The notes: generated from the sequence alone by a model not told the origin. Shown: positions 1 through 7,593, counted from the first letter of the stretch. The stretch is 11,403 nucleotides of DNA from Lachnospiraceae bacterium UBA1729 (GCA_002315945.1 DCIJ01000052.1:6901-18303); one strand, 5' to 3'. Program-made: numbers and translations.

Positions 1-4
1 ACAA

Positions 5-664
5 ATGAGCAAAGACAGATATATTGATGGCAAGGTTCTGATATTTGATTTGGATGGAACAATTCTTGATACCCTGAAGGATTTGTACGAGGCATGCAAC
101 TATGCACTCGATGCCCATGGATTTCCCACAAGAACCATGGACGAGGTACGCAGATTTGTAGGAAATGGTCTGGCCAGACTTGTAGAGCTGGCGGCTCCGG
201 AGGGAACAGATGAGGTGGTAAGAGCCCAGGTACTGGCAAGCCTTAAGGAATTCTATGGAATCCACTGTAATGATAATACCGGTCCTTATCCTGGTATTAT
301 GGATCTGCTGAAGGAACTGAAAAAACAGGGCTTTAGAATGGCCGTGGTTTCTAACAAAATAAATAGCGCTGTTGGTGAATTATGTAAACTTCACTTTGAC
401 GGAATATTTAATTTTTATATGGGCGAGATGGATGGAATCAAACGTAAGCCCGCTCCTGATATGGTTTGGAAAGCGTTGGAACATTTTGGGGTATCCAAAG
501 AGCAGGCCATCTACATTGGCGATTCTGAAGTGGATCTGTTGACAGCGGCTAACTCTGAGCTCCCCTGTATTACTGTGACCTGGGGCTTTAGAGACAGGGA
601 GTTGCTTTTGGAAAAAGGGGCCAGCATACTGGTTAATTCTCCTGAGGAAATATTGAAGTTATGA
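5..664 (+). CDS. HAD-superfamily phosphatase, phosphoglycolate phosphatase-like
   Basis: A 219-residue cytoplasmic HAD hydrolase with a small helical cap, of the Gph/PGP type. All four catalytic motifs are visible. Motif I is DLDGT at residues 15-19, with nucleophile D15 and acid/base D17. Motif II is VVSNK at 114-118 with S116. Motif III is KRKPAPD with K148. Motif IV is IGDSEVD with D173 and D177, the magnesium ligands. The C1-type cap spans about residues 24-95. Family members dephosphorylate small phosphometabolites; 2-phosphoglycolate is the usual annotation, but paralogs with other substrates (for example pyrophosphate or nucleotides) look the same, so the substrate is uncertain. The ATG lies 4 bases from the window edge, so its ribosome binding site cannot be seen and a slightly earlier start is possible. 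The TraX-like gene begins 26 bp downstream on the same strand, probably in the same transcript. Confidence 0.9.
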   Translation: MSKDRYIDGKVLIFDLDGTILDTLKDLYEACNYALDAHGFPTRTMDEVRRFVGNGLARLVELAAPEGTDEVVRAQVLASLKEFYGIHCNDNTGPYPGIMDLLKELKKQGFRMAVVSNKINSAVGELCKLHFDGIFNFYMGEMDGIKRKPAPDMVWKALEHFGVSKEQAIYIGDSEVDLLTAANSELPCITVTWGFRDRELLLEKGASILVNSPEEILKL

Positions 665-690
665 TGAAAACACAGCAGGAGTTTACATAA

Positions 691-1443
691 GTGAAGGAAA
701 ATATAAAAGGATTTACTTCCAACCAATTAAAAATGGTGGCAATTATTGCCATGACTATAGACCATGCGACCAGTGTCCTGTGGCCAGGCTATCACTATGA
801 GTGGTGGATTATTTTATTACATCTGATAGGACGACTGACAGCCCCCACCATGTGGTTTTTTGTAGTAGAAGGTTATTATCATACAAAAAATCTCAAAAAA
901 TATATCACCAGACTGTTTGTCTTTTCAGTGCCGGCACATTTTGCATATAATTTCTGCTTTGGAATACCATTTATTCCCTGCAAGACCACAATATTTAATC
1001 AGACCAGTGTTATGTGGGCTCTGGCATGGGGTGTAGTGGCACTGTGTGTTGATGACAGTAAAAAGCTTAAGGGATGGCAGAAATTAATACTTACAATATT
1101 AATCTGTATAGTGACCTTCCCTGCGGACTGGAGCAGCATCGCAGTGCTGTGTATTATTGGAATCAAACGGTTCAGAGGCAATCTGAACCGTCAGATGATA
1201 GAAGTAATGGTGTACGTATTTTTCTACTCTGTAGTATATGTACTAAATGTTGATCCCGTATTTGGAGTACTTCAGATGGGTGTAGTTATTGTGTATCCAT
1301 TTATCAAGCTGTACAACGGTAAGAGGGGCGATGCCAAATTCATGAAGTGGTTCTTCTATCTGTATTATTGTGCACATCTGGCACTCTTAGGTCTGCTGCG
1401 CCTGTATCTGCATGGAAATATAGCTGTAATAGTAGGGGGCTGA
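691..1443 (+). CDS. TraX-family integral membrane protein
   Basis: A 250-residue, very hydrophobic protein with about seven to eight predicted membrane helices and the layout of the TraX family. The N-terminal segment LKMVAIIAMTIDH carries the family's IDH motif (D24, H25). It is followed by GR (47-48), a FFVVEGYYHTKN segment (about 56-67), KYITRLFVFS (70-79) and a C-terminal YYCAHLALLGLLRLY segment (about 225-239) that matches the usual P/A-H-L ending. F-plasmid TraX acetylates pilin. Chromosomal Firmicute homologs are mostly uncharacterised and may be acyltransferases acting on surface molecules, so the role here is unknown. The GTG start at 691 is favoured because AGGAG (about 677-681) precedes it by 9 bases and an in-frame TAA lies immediately before it. 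Nothing indicates a conjugative element nearby. Confidence 0.85.
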   Translation: MKENIKGFTSNQLKMVAIIAMTIDHATSVLWPGYHYEWWIILLHLIGRLTAPTMWFFVVEGYYHTKNLKKYITRLFVFSVPAHFAYNFCFGIPFIPCKTTIFNQTSVMWALAWGVVALCVDDSKKLKGWQKLILTILICIVTFPADWSSIAVLCIIGIKRFRGNLNRQMIEVMVYVFFYSVVYVLNVDPVFGVLQMGVVIVYPFIKLYNGKRGDAKFMKWFFYLYYCAHLALLGLLRLYLHGNIAVIVGG

Positions 1444-1451
1444 TGCAGCAC

Positions 1452-1486
1452 CAGCCGCCGGCAGGATATACATCAGCCGCCGGCAG
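1452..1486. repeat. Two 13-bp G+C-rich direct repeats between convergent genes
   Basis: CAGCCGCCGGCAG occurs at 1452-1464 and again, identical, at 1474-1486. Each copy contains the palindrome GCCGGC (1457-1462 and 1479-1484), so the two copies can pair as a 6-bp all-GC stem with a 16-base loop. GCAG-AAA-CTGC (1483-1493) follows directly. The 70-bp gap between the convergent traX-like and MATE genes contains nothing else. A bidirectional transcription stop would be expected here, but there is no T-run on either strand, so this is at best an atypical terminator. Confidence 0.55.
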
Positions 1487-1513
1487 AAACTGCAGCTGTC
1501 ATTCGCATAATTC

Positions 1514-2917
1514 TCAGGCGATTGCCATGCGGGCACTCCTTGCGAAGGTAATATGATAATAAACCGCATTGATAGTTGCTCTGATACTTTCATCTATAAA
1601 AATTGTCAGATAGATACCGATTATTCCAACGCCCAGATATTTTATGAAGAAGAAGGAACAGCTGATTACCAGTATGGATCCTATTATCTGGGAAAAAAGC
1701 ATAAAGCCTGTGTGGCCATGGGCCCTGATTCCACTTCCAACTGAGATGTTAAGGGACTTGGGAATCAGCAGAACGGCTGTAAGCAGCAGGTAGGGCAGGG
1801 CTGTTTCTATAATTTCTCTATCCTGGGAAAAGAAGCCAAGTATCTGCCTGCCTCCTAGCAGGAAGATTATTGCGCACACCATAACGGTTACCAGGTTAAT
1901 CATGATGCCATATCTGTAATAGCGGTGTATGAGTTCCCTGCTTCCGGCACCAATGGCCTGTCCAATCAGGGTCATTACGGCACGACCAATTCCTGTGAAG
2001 ATGGCATACAGAATTATTTCCATACCAAAGGTAAGGGTGTAGACAGCCATGCTTTTATAACTAAGGGAATTGAGCAGGGCAATCAAAACCAGATTGGATG
2101 CATTCCAGGTGTAGTTTTCGATGGCTGTAGGCAGTCCGATTTTTACAATTTCTTTAAAATATACAAGCTTAATTTCAAGTTCTTTTGAATCAAAAATATC
2201 TTTCCATTTATATGCACAATAGATAATCAGTCCTATGGAAGAAATCAGATTGGCTAAAAGGGTACCTACTGCGGCACCTTCAATATTCATGGGGCTAAAG
2301 CCCAGCTTTCCAAAGATTAATACATAGGAAATTATTATATTGAAAAATACCTTGATCATGCTGGCCACCATAATGGGGCGTGTGTTTCCAATTCCCTGGA
2401 GCATAGCCTGAATGGAGGCGTCAATACCTAACAGCAGGAGAGTGCCTGAGCATATCCTGATATAGGTAGCACTGTCTGACAGGATAATAGGGTCCACCTG
2501 CATGACCTTCAGCAGGGGATTGGTTGCGAAAAACCAGATAAAAAATATGCCTATACTCAGCAGATTGCTGTATAGCATGGAACTGAGGGTATATTTCTGA
2601 ACCTGCTCCTTGTTACCAGCGCCCCATAGTCTGGCTACTATAATTATAAGTCCGGTCTGGAGGGCTACCACCAGATCAAGAGTGGGACAGTAGGGGAACT
2701 GGGCGGCGCCAAGAGCCGAGATATATTTTACATCCAGATTTCCAAGGAAAGCCTTGTCAGTCAGGGATTGAAGTTGAAAAACAATTCCCTGTATAATGAT
2801 GGGTAGGGCAATCAGTCGTATCTGTGACAGTACCGACTGGGACCTAACTGACTGGATCGTAGAATTTGATGACTGGGTCTGGGACCGGGTGCTTAAATTA
2901 TTTTTTTTTGAGTTCAT
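1514..2917 (-). CDS. MATE-family multidrug/cation efflux transporter
   Basis: A 467-residue inner-membrane protein with twelve hydrophobic segments in two MatE halves, the normal size for the family. MATE proteins export cationic drugs, dyes or metabolites by antiport with Na+ or H+. The first membrane segment begins near residue 33 (LIALPIIIQG) and leads into DKAFLGNLD and ALGAAQFPY, typical of the first MatE repeat. A second equivalent half starts near residue 255 (EIVKIGLPTAIENYTWNASNL). Residues 1-30 are an unusual polar tail rich in Ser, Thr, Gln and Asn. The start is ATG at 2917 (minus strand), with an AGGAG about 7 bases upstream. The gene is divergent from the ROK-like regulator, which may control it. 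The substrate cannot be told from sequence. Related members were once annotated NorM or DinF, but I would not assign a symbol. Confidence 0.92.
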   Translation of the reverse strand: MNSKKNNLSTRSQTQSSNSTIQSVRSQSVLSQIRLIALPIIIQGIVFQLQSLTDKAFLGNLDVKYISALGAAQFPYCPTLDLVVALQTGLIIIVARLWGAGNKEQVQKYTLSSMLYSNLLSIGIFFIWFFATNPLLKVMQVDPIILSDSATYIRICSGTLLLLGIDASIQAMLQGIGNTRPIMVASMIKVFFNIIISYVLIFGKLGFSPMNIEGAAVGTLLANLISSIGLIIYCAYKWKDIFDSKELEIKLVYFKEIVKIGLPTAIENYTWNASNLVLIALLNSLSYKSMAVYTLTFGMEIILYAIFTGIGRAVMTLIGQAIGAGSRELIHRYYRYGIMINLVTVMVCAIIFLLGGRQILGFFSQDREIIETALPYLLLTAVLLIPKSLNISVGSGIRAHGHTGFMLFSQIIGSILVISCSFFFIKYLGVGIIGIYLTIFIDESIRATINAVYYHITFARSARMAIA

Positions 2918-2942
2918 TTTGTACTCCTGTCTATGAAAAAAT

Positions 2943-2972
2943 TTGAATATGTGTTAAAATGCAACTTATTAA
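2943..2972 (+). promoter_or_regulatory. Possible promoter for the ROK-like regulator gene
   Basis: TTGAAT (2943-2948) and TATTAA (2967-2972) are separated by 18 bases and resemble a sigma-A promoter (4 of 6 matches each). Transcription would start near 2980, so the AGTGAY cluster would cover the start point, a position suited to repression. The match is weak and the surrounding DNA is A+T-rich. Confidence 0.3.
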
Positions 2973-3017
2973 AGTGACTTTATAAAGTGATTTTATTTTT
3001 ATCACTGCTAAATCACT
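2971..3017. promoter_or_regulatory. Cluster of AGTGAY half-sites between MATE and ROK genes (candidate operator)
   Basis: AAAGTGACTTTAT (2971-2983) is followed with no gap by AAAGTGATTTTAT (2984-2996), a 13-bp tandem repeat with one mismatch. The reverse element ATCACT then occurs at 3001-3006 and 3012-3017. That gives two forward and two reverse AGTGAY half-sites within 47 bp. AGTGATT (2986-2992) and AATCACT (3011-3017) form a 7-bp inverted repeat. A further AAAGTGAT lies just upstream of greA (4149-4156). The placement in a divergent intergenic region suggests autoregulation by the ROK-type protein and perhaps control of the MATE gene. This assignment is inference. Confidence 0.45.
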
Positions 3018-3040
3018 CTGTCAATAGTAAATTTATTTTT

Positions 3041-4075
3041 ATGGTGAAAAAAATGAAAAATGGCGAGAGCATTCCTGCCCATCTGGAGCAGGTGAAGGAA
3101 AAGAATAAAAAGTTAATTAGAAATATGATTAGAAAAAATCCGGGGATTGCCAAGTCCTTACTGGCAAAAGAATCCGGACTAAGCGTGCCTACTGTCACCT
3201 CAGCCATCAGAGAGCTGGAGGAGGAGGGCCTGATTATTGAGATGGAGGGCCCCTCCAGAGGGGGCAGGCCAGGTGCTGTCTATAGTCTGAACAGGGATTA
3301 TCAGGATATTATCTGTGCCAATCTCTCGGATGATTACTTTTTTATGACTGTATATGATTATCAGGGCAATACTGTGGGAAATGGCAGGAGAGAAGTTTCA
3401 AAAGAACTGAGTCTGGATGAATTGCTGAAGCTGGTGCTGGAATGCTATTGGGAATGCAAGGGAGCGGGAAGTGATAGTGCAGCTAGTGGCGATTCTGCAG
3501 CTGGTGGCGATAGTGCAACTGGCAGCATCTGCGCAGTTAAGACAATTGTGCTGGGGATTCCCGGAATTGCTGTTCAGGGGGTGGTCAGACATCTGCCTAT
3601 TTTCCCCAGGCTAAAAGGGGGCAACCTCATTGAAAAGCTGCACGGAATATTTGATGCAGAAATAATGATTGAGAATGATATCAATGCCATAGCAATCTCC
3701 GAGGCCCATGTATGGAGAGATTATGCTCATATCATATGGGTACACGGATGTATCGGGAGTGCGGTGGTTCTGGATGGCAGGATTATCCATGGAGCTCATG
3801 GCTGTGCAGGAGAAGTGGAGTATGTATGTGGAAGAGAGGACAGCTGCATAGAGCAGTTAAAAAAGGCAATCACTGCCATTATCTGTGTGGTGGATGTACC
3901 GCTGATAGCTGTGTCCGGGGATGAGATTGACAGTAATACTGTAGAGGTACTGAATGCCTACTTTGAGGAGTTGCTGACCTTAGAACGAAAGCCTGTCATA
4001 GAGTATGTGGAGGACGAGCAGCAGCTGTACGAAGCCGGGTTGTGGAAGATTGCCGAGCAAAAGCTGCTGGACTGA
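3041..4075 (+). CDS. ROK-family-like transcriptional regulator (HTH plus degenerate sugar-kinase fold)
   Basis: Residue numbers count from the longest possible start, GTG 2987 (362 residues). A winged helix-turn-helix spans about 40-95 (KKLIRNMIRKNPGIAKS, then SGLSVPTVTSAIRELEEEGL, then wing SRGGRPGAVYSLN), as in NagC/XylR-type ROK repressors. The ROK domain follows from about 108. The IVLGIPGI strand (187-194) and the NDINAIAISEA segment (230-240) are kept. The phosphate loop is altered to HGCIGSAVV, the usual GHxxV after AGE reads AGEVEYV, and the zinc motif CxCGxxGCxE is reduced to CGREDSCIE (281-289). Kinase activity is therefore unlikely and ligand binding uncertain. An Ala/Gly/Ser/Asp repeat is inserted at 161-180. 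The start is ambiguous: ATG 3041 or ATG 3053 fit the family better than GTG 2987, but none has a clear ribosome binding site. The gene is divergent from the MATE exporter and 111 bp ahead of greA. Confidence 0.75.
   Translation: MVKKMKNGESIPAHLEQVKEKNKKLIRNMIRKNPGIAKSLLAKESGLSVPTVTSAIRELEEEGLIIEMEGPSRGGRPGAVYSLNRDYQDIICANLSDDYFFMTVYDYQGNTVGNGRREVSKELSLDELLKLVLECYWECKGAGSDSAASGDSAAGGDSATGSICAVKTIVLGIPGIAVQGVVRHLPIFPRLKGGNLIEKLHGIFDAEIMIENDINAIAISEAHVWRDYAHIIWVHGCIGSAVVLDGRIIHGAHGCAGEVEYVCGREDSCIEQLKKAITAIICVVDVPLIAVSGDEIDSNTVEVLNAYFEELLTLERKPVIEYVEDEQQLYEAGLWKIAEQKLLD
3473..3526 (+). repeat. Three in-frame 18-bp repeats inside the ROK-like gene
   Basis: Units at 3473-3490, 3491-3508 and 3509-3526 read D-S-A-A-S-G, D-S-A-A-G-G and D-S-A-T-G-S. 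They form a flexible polar linker just before the conserved IVLGIPG strand. The length is a multiple of three, so copy-number change by replication slippage would not break the frame. Confidence 0.7.
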
Positions 4076-4107
4076 GGAAACGGTTCTGGACTGAGCAAAA
4101 GCTTTTA
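4055..4107 (+). repeat. Duplicated 3' end of the ROK-like gene
   Basis: GAGCAAAAGCT occurs at 4055-4065, encoding the last residues of the gene, and again at 4093-4103, 38 bp later and out of frame. CTGGACTGAG is also present twice (4067-4076 and 4086-4095). Read in its own frame the second copy gives EQKLLG-stop, compared with the real ending EQKLLD-stop. The rest of the 111-bp gap to greA is A+T-rich, and I see no convincing terminator in it. Confidence 0.5.
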
Positions 4108-4140
4108 GGATGAACTGGTTGTGTAAAAAATTAACCACTA

Positions 4141-4164
4141 AATAATAAAAAGTGATAATATAAT
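4141..4164 (+). promoter_or_regulatory. Possible greA promoter (-10 TATAAT)
   Basis: A perfect TATAAT lies at 4159-4164, 23 bases ahead of the greA ATG. No good TTGACA-like box sits 16-18 bases upstream (CACTAA at 4136-4141), so this is either an activator-dependent promoter or chance in A+T-rich DNA. AAAGTGAT (4149-4156), the same element as in the ROK/MATE intergenic region, directly precedes the -10. Confidence 0.35.
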
Positions 4165-4186
4165 CATAATATTATTGGAGAAAATA

Positions 4187-4690
4187 ATGGGCGAGCGATT
4201 AACAAAGACAGATATTGAAAAAATAGAAGCAGAAATAGAGGACAGAACACTGGTGCAGAGGCCCCTTCTTTTGGAGGCGGTCAAGGAAGCAAGAGCCCAG
4301 GGGGATCTGTCGGAGAACTTTGAATACTATGCGGCCAAGAGAGAAAAAAATAAAAATGAGAGTCGTATCAGATATCTGAAGAGGGTTTTGAAATTTGCTA
4401 CGCTGGAGGATGATACTTCAGCTGCAGATGAAGTGGGAATCAACAATACGGTCACTGTATTTTTCCCGGAAGATGGAATAGAGGAAAGGTATAAACTGGT
4501 TACTTCCATAAGAAGTGATTCCTTAAACGGGCTGGTATCGATAGAATCTCCCCTGGGAGCTGCTATCCGAGGAGCCAGGGTGGGAGAGAAACGGACTGTT
4601 GTTGTAAATAATCAGATTTCCTACGAGGTTGAAATCAGGGCAATTGATAATTCCACTGATGATGAGTCGGATGAGATACGTAAATTTTAG
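4187..4690 (+). CDS. greA: Transcription elongation factor, GreA/GreB family
   Basis: A 167-residue protein that rescues backtracked RNA polymerase by stimulating cleavage of the transcript 3' end through the secondary channel. The N-terminal coiled coil spans about residues 5-75. It carries the tip loop GDLSEN (39-44), whose acidic residues D40 and E43 correspond to the catalytic pair D41/E44 of E. coli GreA, followed by FEYYAAKREK. The C-terminal FKBP-like domain has YKLVTSIRSD (102-111), SIESPLGAAIRG (118-129) and VGEKRTV (132-138), as in GreA. ATG 4187 is chosen over the in-frame TTG 4175 because GGAG (4177-4180) is correctly placed for 4187 and would lie inside the longer version. The tail (about 153-167) is unusually acidic. 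It may be a paralog rather than the main GreA. The sensor kinase begins 9 bp after the stop, so the two are probably co-transcribed. Confidence 0.88.
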   Translation: MGERLTKTDIEKIEAEIEDRTLVQRPLLLEAVKEARAQGDLSENFEYYAAKREKNKNESRIRYLKRVLKFATLEDDTSAADEVGINNTVTVFFPEDGIEERYKLVTSIRSDSLNGLVSIESPLGAAIRGARVGEKRTVVVNNQISYEVEIRAIDNSTDDESDEIRKF

Positions 4691-4699
4691 AAGGATATC

Positions 4700-7593
4700 A
4701 TGAAAAAGAGAATGCTTTTTTTGACTGCAATAATACTTTTGATGGAGAGTATATTTGTAGGAACTGACTATCAGTATCAAAAAATTGAAAAAAAGAGAAG
4801 GCCTCGATTGCAGGGGAGGCTGTTGTCAGGAAGATTGAGAAGGAACTGACCAAGTGTGTACAGACCACTGAAATCATGGAGGATCTGTATTTGACCTATG
4901 ATGACCGCTTCCTTTCATCCTTTTCAGGCATCTGTGAAAAGCTCATAGAAGACGATATTGCTATTGGTAGCATGTATTTTGCGCCAAAGGGAATAATCAA
5001 GTATGCATATCCGGATACTGTGGATGAGGCCACCAGTAATTTTGAGATGCTTAAGGATCCAATTCAGGGACCAAAATCACAGAAGGCTGTAGACACTGGC
5101 AAGGCCACCATTGCAGGTCCCCATAATCTGATTGAGGGTGGAACAGGATTTATTATTCGAAATCCTATTTATAAGGATGGCGAGTTTGAAGCATTTACCA
5201 TTATGGTTTTAGATAAGGATATCTTTATTCAGACTGTTATGGATGATATTGATTACCTGGAAGATGGGTATAACTATGCAGTCCGGAAGGAGGCGGATCC
5301 TACAGCCGTAGTTGATGATAATGGCTATATTATTAATACGACAGATAGAAAAATCAATGGGATAGTAGAGATTCCTTTTGAGGCTCCAAATGACAGCTGG
5401 TATCTGATTGTTGAACCAAAGAATGGAACATCTCCATTGGCAGGAATGATTCCAGAGATAATTCTTTCGGGTTTGATTACATTATCCTTGGTTGCCGGAA
5501 TATATATTACTCTCAGGTATCGTCAGAGAAACCGGATTACTATTGAAAGTTACAAGCAGAGAGAACAGCAGGCAGCTCTGTCTTTACATACAATCCTGAA
5601 TGCAGGCGACTGGAAGGCGAAATTCAACAGCCAGGGCAGGGTTGAGTCTGTGGAGTGGTCAGAAGAATTTCTGCAGCTCATAGGATACTCTCTGGATGAG
5701 ATTCCTGAAGATGATAAATTCTGGGAGACAGGTATACATCCAGAGGATAGAAAACTCAATTATGACGCTTTTATTAAGACAATTTCGGACACATCGGATA
5801 ATGCTAAATATGATGAGAGGATACGAATTCGAACCAAGTACAGTGGGTACAGGTGGTTTAGAGCCCTCGGCCAGCCGGTCAGAAATCCGGATGGAAGTCT
5901 TGATGCAGTATATGGTCTGATAATGGATGTACAGGATACTGTAATGATGGAGGAGATTGAGCTGCTCCATGAAAAGGAACTGCAGGAAGCCTACGATATA
6001 GTTGAAGGTCTGTCCAGTGAGTATCATACTGTGTGGAGAGTGTCTGGAGCAGACGGGAAAATGCGACTGATCCGTTCAAGCGGAAAACAGACGATTCAGT
6101 CGGCTGTTGATATTGCATATGATTCAAATAATTATGATGCTGCCCTGAGAAAATATGTTGAGACCTTTGTAACAGGAGCTGACAAAGAAAGAGTATTAAG
6201 AAAAGGCTGCCAGAAGGCCGTACTTGAAAAGCTGAAGGATGGCAGTGTATATACCATCAGTTATCAGAGAAAAGATGAGCAGGGAATTGTGGGATACAAT
6301 CAGATGGCTTATGCCAAAGTCCTGGATGCCAATAGTAATGTTGACTTCATCCTGGCCTTTAGAGATATTAATGAGATGATGGAGGAACAATTACATCAGC
6401 AGGAAATTCTAAAAGAAGCCCTGATGGCAGCCGAAGAGGCAAATAAGGCCAAGACCAATTTCCTCTTTAACATGTCCCATGATATACGTACTCCCATGAA
6501 TGCCATTCTGGGATATGCAGAGCTGTTACGACTCAAGGGGGATGATGAAAGAAAAAGAGACTCCTATGTAGACAGTATTATAGTATCGGGCAATTACCTG
6601 CTGGATTTGATCAATAATGTATTGGATATGAGTCGTATTGAGAGCGGTCAGGTAGAGTTGGAGGAGACTCTGGAAAATACCAGTAAGATTGCTAAGGCTA
6701 TGCAGTACTCCTTTGAAAAGATTCTGGTAGAAAAGCATCTTACGCTCAATATCTTTGACAGCGCAGTTCATAGAGATCTTTACTTTGACCTCGTCAAGAT
6801 GGAACAAATCATGATGAACATTGTAAGTAATGCGGTCAAATATACACCTCCTGGTGGAAGGATTGATGTGTACCACAGCGAGACTCCGACTGAGACTGAG
6901 GGAGTATCATTATTTACCACTGAAATCAGGGATAATGGTGTCGGAATGTCTGAAGAATTCCTGCCCCATGTATTTGATCAGTTTACCCGTGAAAAGACAG
7001 TGACTGAAAATAAAATTATGGGTACCGGCCTGGGCATGGGTATAGTAAAGAGATTGGTTGAGCTGATGCACGGAACCATATCAATAAAGAGCAGTCCTGG
7101 CCAGGGAACATCAGTAATTGTATCAATACCACACCGGTATGAGGAAAAGCTTGCTGATACAGCAGGCGACTATAGTGAATCCGGACAGATGAGCCTTGAA
7201 GGAAAACGGATTCTCTTGGCAGAAGATAATAGCTTAAATATTGAGATAGCACAGGAAATTCTCACATACCATGGGGCCGAGGTTGAGGTAGCAGAGGATG
7301 GTGACATCTGTATTGATATGCTGACTGGCAATGAGGCAGGTCACTATGACGTAATACTCATGGATATTCAGATGCCTAATATGGATGGACTTGAGGCCAC
7401 CAGGCAGATTCGTAAGCTGGATAATCAGAAGTTGGCTAAAATACCTATTATAGCAATGACTGCCAATGCTTTTGACGAAGATGAAAAACGTTGTGCGGAA
7501 GCAGGAATGGATGGATTCATTTCCAAGCCTATTGAAATTGGTAAGCTTTTGGAGATGCTGAATTCGATTCTGAAGAGGGATAGTTTAAGCTGA
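4700..7593 (+). CDS. CHASE-domain hybrid sensor histidine kinase, N-terminus joined by an apparent -1 frameshift
   Basis: Reading from ATG 4700 and shifting -1 at 4789-4795 gives about 964 residues. Without the shift, the body is open only from after TGA 4786-4788, with first ATG 4876 (905 residues) and no ribosome binding site there. ATG 4700 has AGAAGG (4689-4694) just upstream and encodes a membrane anchor (MLFLTAIILLMESIFVG). By 905-numbering: extracytoplasmic CHASE domain to about 185 (APKGIIKYAYP at 36-46, then GGTGFIIRNPIY at 88-99), second membrane helix about 192-214, PAS about 245-353, a second PAS-like region about 375-497, HisKA with H535 in NMSHDIRTP, HATPase with N652, DNGVGM (686-691) and GTGLGMGIVK (716-725). 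The receiver domain is about 778-898 with D784, phospho-acceptor D830, T862 and K884. There is no HPt domain, so a separate phosphotransfer partner is expected. The signal is unknown. Confidence 0.85.
4789..4820 (+). other. A AAA AAG slippery heptamer with downstream stem (candidate -1 frameshift site)
   Basis: In the frame of ATG 4700 the codons GAA AAA AAG create the heptamer A AAA AAG (4789-4795), the same slip sequence used in E. coli dnaX. Five bases later GCCTC (4801-4805) can pair with GAGGC (4816-4820) across a 10-base loop, extendable by one G-U pair. A -1 slip joins the membrane anchor to the CHASE domain exactly. Without it the anchor frame ends at TGA 4847-4849, giving 49 residues with an Arg-rich tail. 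A lost A in a run that should be eight long would give the same picture. Confidence 0.55.

Noticed and set aside
661..690. A 9-codon ATG frame overlapping the HAD stop and ending directly before the TraX GTG
   Set aside because: It has no ribosome binding site of its own and no recognisable peptide. The spacing is explained by the AGGAG that serves GTG 691.
691..1443. TraX homology as evidence of a conjugative plasmid or integrative element
   Set aside because: No relaxase, mating-pore, integrase or attachment repeats are present, and TraX-like proteins are common on Firmicute chromosomes.
2900..2909. A run of T residues near the MATE start as a terminator
   Set aside because: It encodes Lys-Lys-Asn codons at the start of the MATE gene on the minus strand and has no preceding hairpin.
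4097..4106. AAAAGCTTTT palindrome as a terminator of the ROK gene
   Set aside because: A self-complementary 10-mer with no loop and no following T-run cannot act as an intrinsic terminator.
4175..4186. TTG 4175 as the greA start
   Set aside because: The GGAG within this stretch is the ribosome binding site for ATG 4187, and GreA proteins begin close to the coiled coil.
5659..6027. A 122-residue reading frame antisense to the kinase
   Set aside because: It lies fully opposite a well-supported PAS-region coding sequence, has no recognisable domain and no ribosome binding site pattern, so it is a shadow frame. The same applies to the minus-strand frames at 6526-6876, 8557-8880 and 9614-9952.
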